Below are positions 9,978 through 10,140 of a stretch of DNA of 10,140 nt, piece after piece; position 1 is the stretch's first letter, and every line of letters begins with the position of its first letter. The position numbers and the translations under genes were made by a program. The notes under the pieces were generated by a model. That model worked only from the letters and a program-made list of their open reading frames with translations, did no database searches and was not told where the DNA came from. Source of the DNA: JBQTIP01 sp052388025 (GTDB lineage: Bacteria; Actinomycetota; UBA4738; HRBIN12). The stretch is from positions 1 through 10,140 of the forward strand of contig JBQTIP010000153.1 in assembly GCA_052388025.1 (NCBI GenBank), in the 5' to 3' direction.

Positions 9978-10140
9978 CTGAAGAGGGCGCACTTCAGTGA
10001 GTACGACGAGGCGACCACTGAGCGATCTGAGCGCGCGCTCCTCACGCTTCTCGGCAACCTCGGTCCCTGGCGTGAGCGAATCTACCTGGCTGGTGGGCTC
10101 GCGCCTCGTTACATCGTCGGAGCGCTTCCGGAGGGTGCCC
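9978..10140 (+). CDS. Probable nucleotidyltransferase-fold protein (AbiEii-like), 5' part only
   Basis: Fifty-four codons are visible before the window ends: a helical N-terminus 'HFSEYDEATTERSERALLTLLGNLG', then 'ERIYLAGGLAPRYIVGAL'. The hydrophobic strand followed by 'GGLAPRY' resembles the start of the nucleotidyltransferase fold (hGG helix) in AbiEii-type toxins and related minimal nucleotidyltransferases. The catalytic D-x-D motif would lie beyond the window, so the family is provisional. CTG 9978 is the only sensible start, 6 nt behind a perfect Shine-Dalgarno. The CTG overlaps a TGA that closes another short frame (...NRFREEVIRF), which could be the tail of a lost upstream partner gene such as an antitoxin. 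Placement next to two toxin-antitoxin modules fits a third defence or stress module, but this is inference. Confidence 0.5.
   Translation, partial: MKRAHFSEYDEATTERSERALLTLLGNLGPWRERIYLAGGLAPRYIVGALPEGA

Overview
This is a high-G+C bacterial window whose protein families point to an uncultured or environmental Actinomycetota (or a similar high-GC lineage such as Chloroflexota). The supporting signs are GTG and TTG starts, TTGnnn-N17-TAnnnT promoters, a PadR/SRPBCC pair, a very large cyclase-like/STAND/WD40 protein and several small toxin-antitoxin modules. The lineage is inferred from protein style only; there is no rRNA or ribosomal protein gene to confirm it.

Layout, left to right. (1) Positions 1-943: the 5' part of a leftward SRPBCC-family gene that carries a frameshift, and a divergent PadR-family regulator. 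Their shared 81-bp gap holds two matching inverted repeats 30 bp apart and two face-to-face promoters. (2) Positions 1077-2393: a leftward TetR-family regulator and a divergent stand-alone protoglobin (haem protein), with overlapping inverted repeats in between. (3) Positions 2394-2683: a recombination scar made of a TGCAAACG repeat pair, imperfect 29-bp direct repeats, and the 3' half of a selenocysteine tRNA (UCA anticodon, long variable arm, G discriminator) without its 5' half. This is the expected look of an integrase attachment junction. (4) Positions 2684-7640: one leftward gene of about 1618 codons with a class III cyclase-like domain, an AAA-type P-loop domain, an nSTAND1-type P-loop domain, one membrane segment and about 14 WD40-type repeats. 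A promoter with a palindromic spacer and a 14-codon leader ORF overlapping the start as ATGA precede it. (5) Positions 7868-8691: a leftward Phd/YefM antitoxin - RelE/ParE toxin cassette between two direct repeats of about 56 bp. (6) Positions 8996-9793: a rightward HigB/Gp49-like toxin and XRE-family HigA antitoxin, with a strong palindromic operator in front of the antitoxin. (7) Positions 9794-10140: a second TGCAAACG repeat pair with 10-bp repeats, then a probable nucleotidyltransferase-fold gene that starts with a perfect Shine-Dalgarno sequence in front of a CTG codon and runs off the window.

Taken together, the region looks like accessory DNA: integration scars, two toxin-antitoxin modules, a possible third (NTase) component, and a giant STAND signalling protein. 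The most interesting single item is that giant protein. Its cyclase-like domain keeps the metal-binding aspartates and the Asn/Arg pair but lacks the usual purine-specifying Lys and Asp, and it is wired to two NTPase modules and a membrane-tethered double beta-propeller. A role in stress or phage sensing is an inference, not something the sequence proves.
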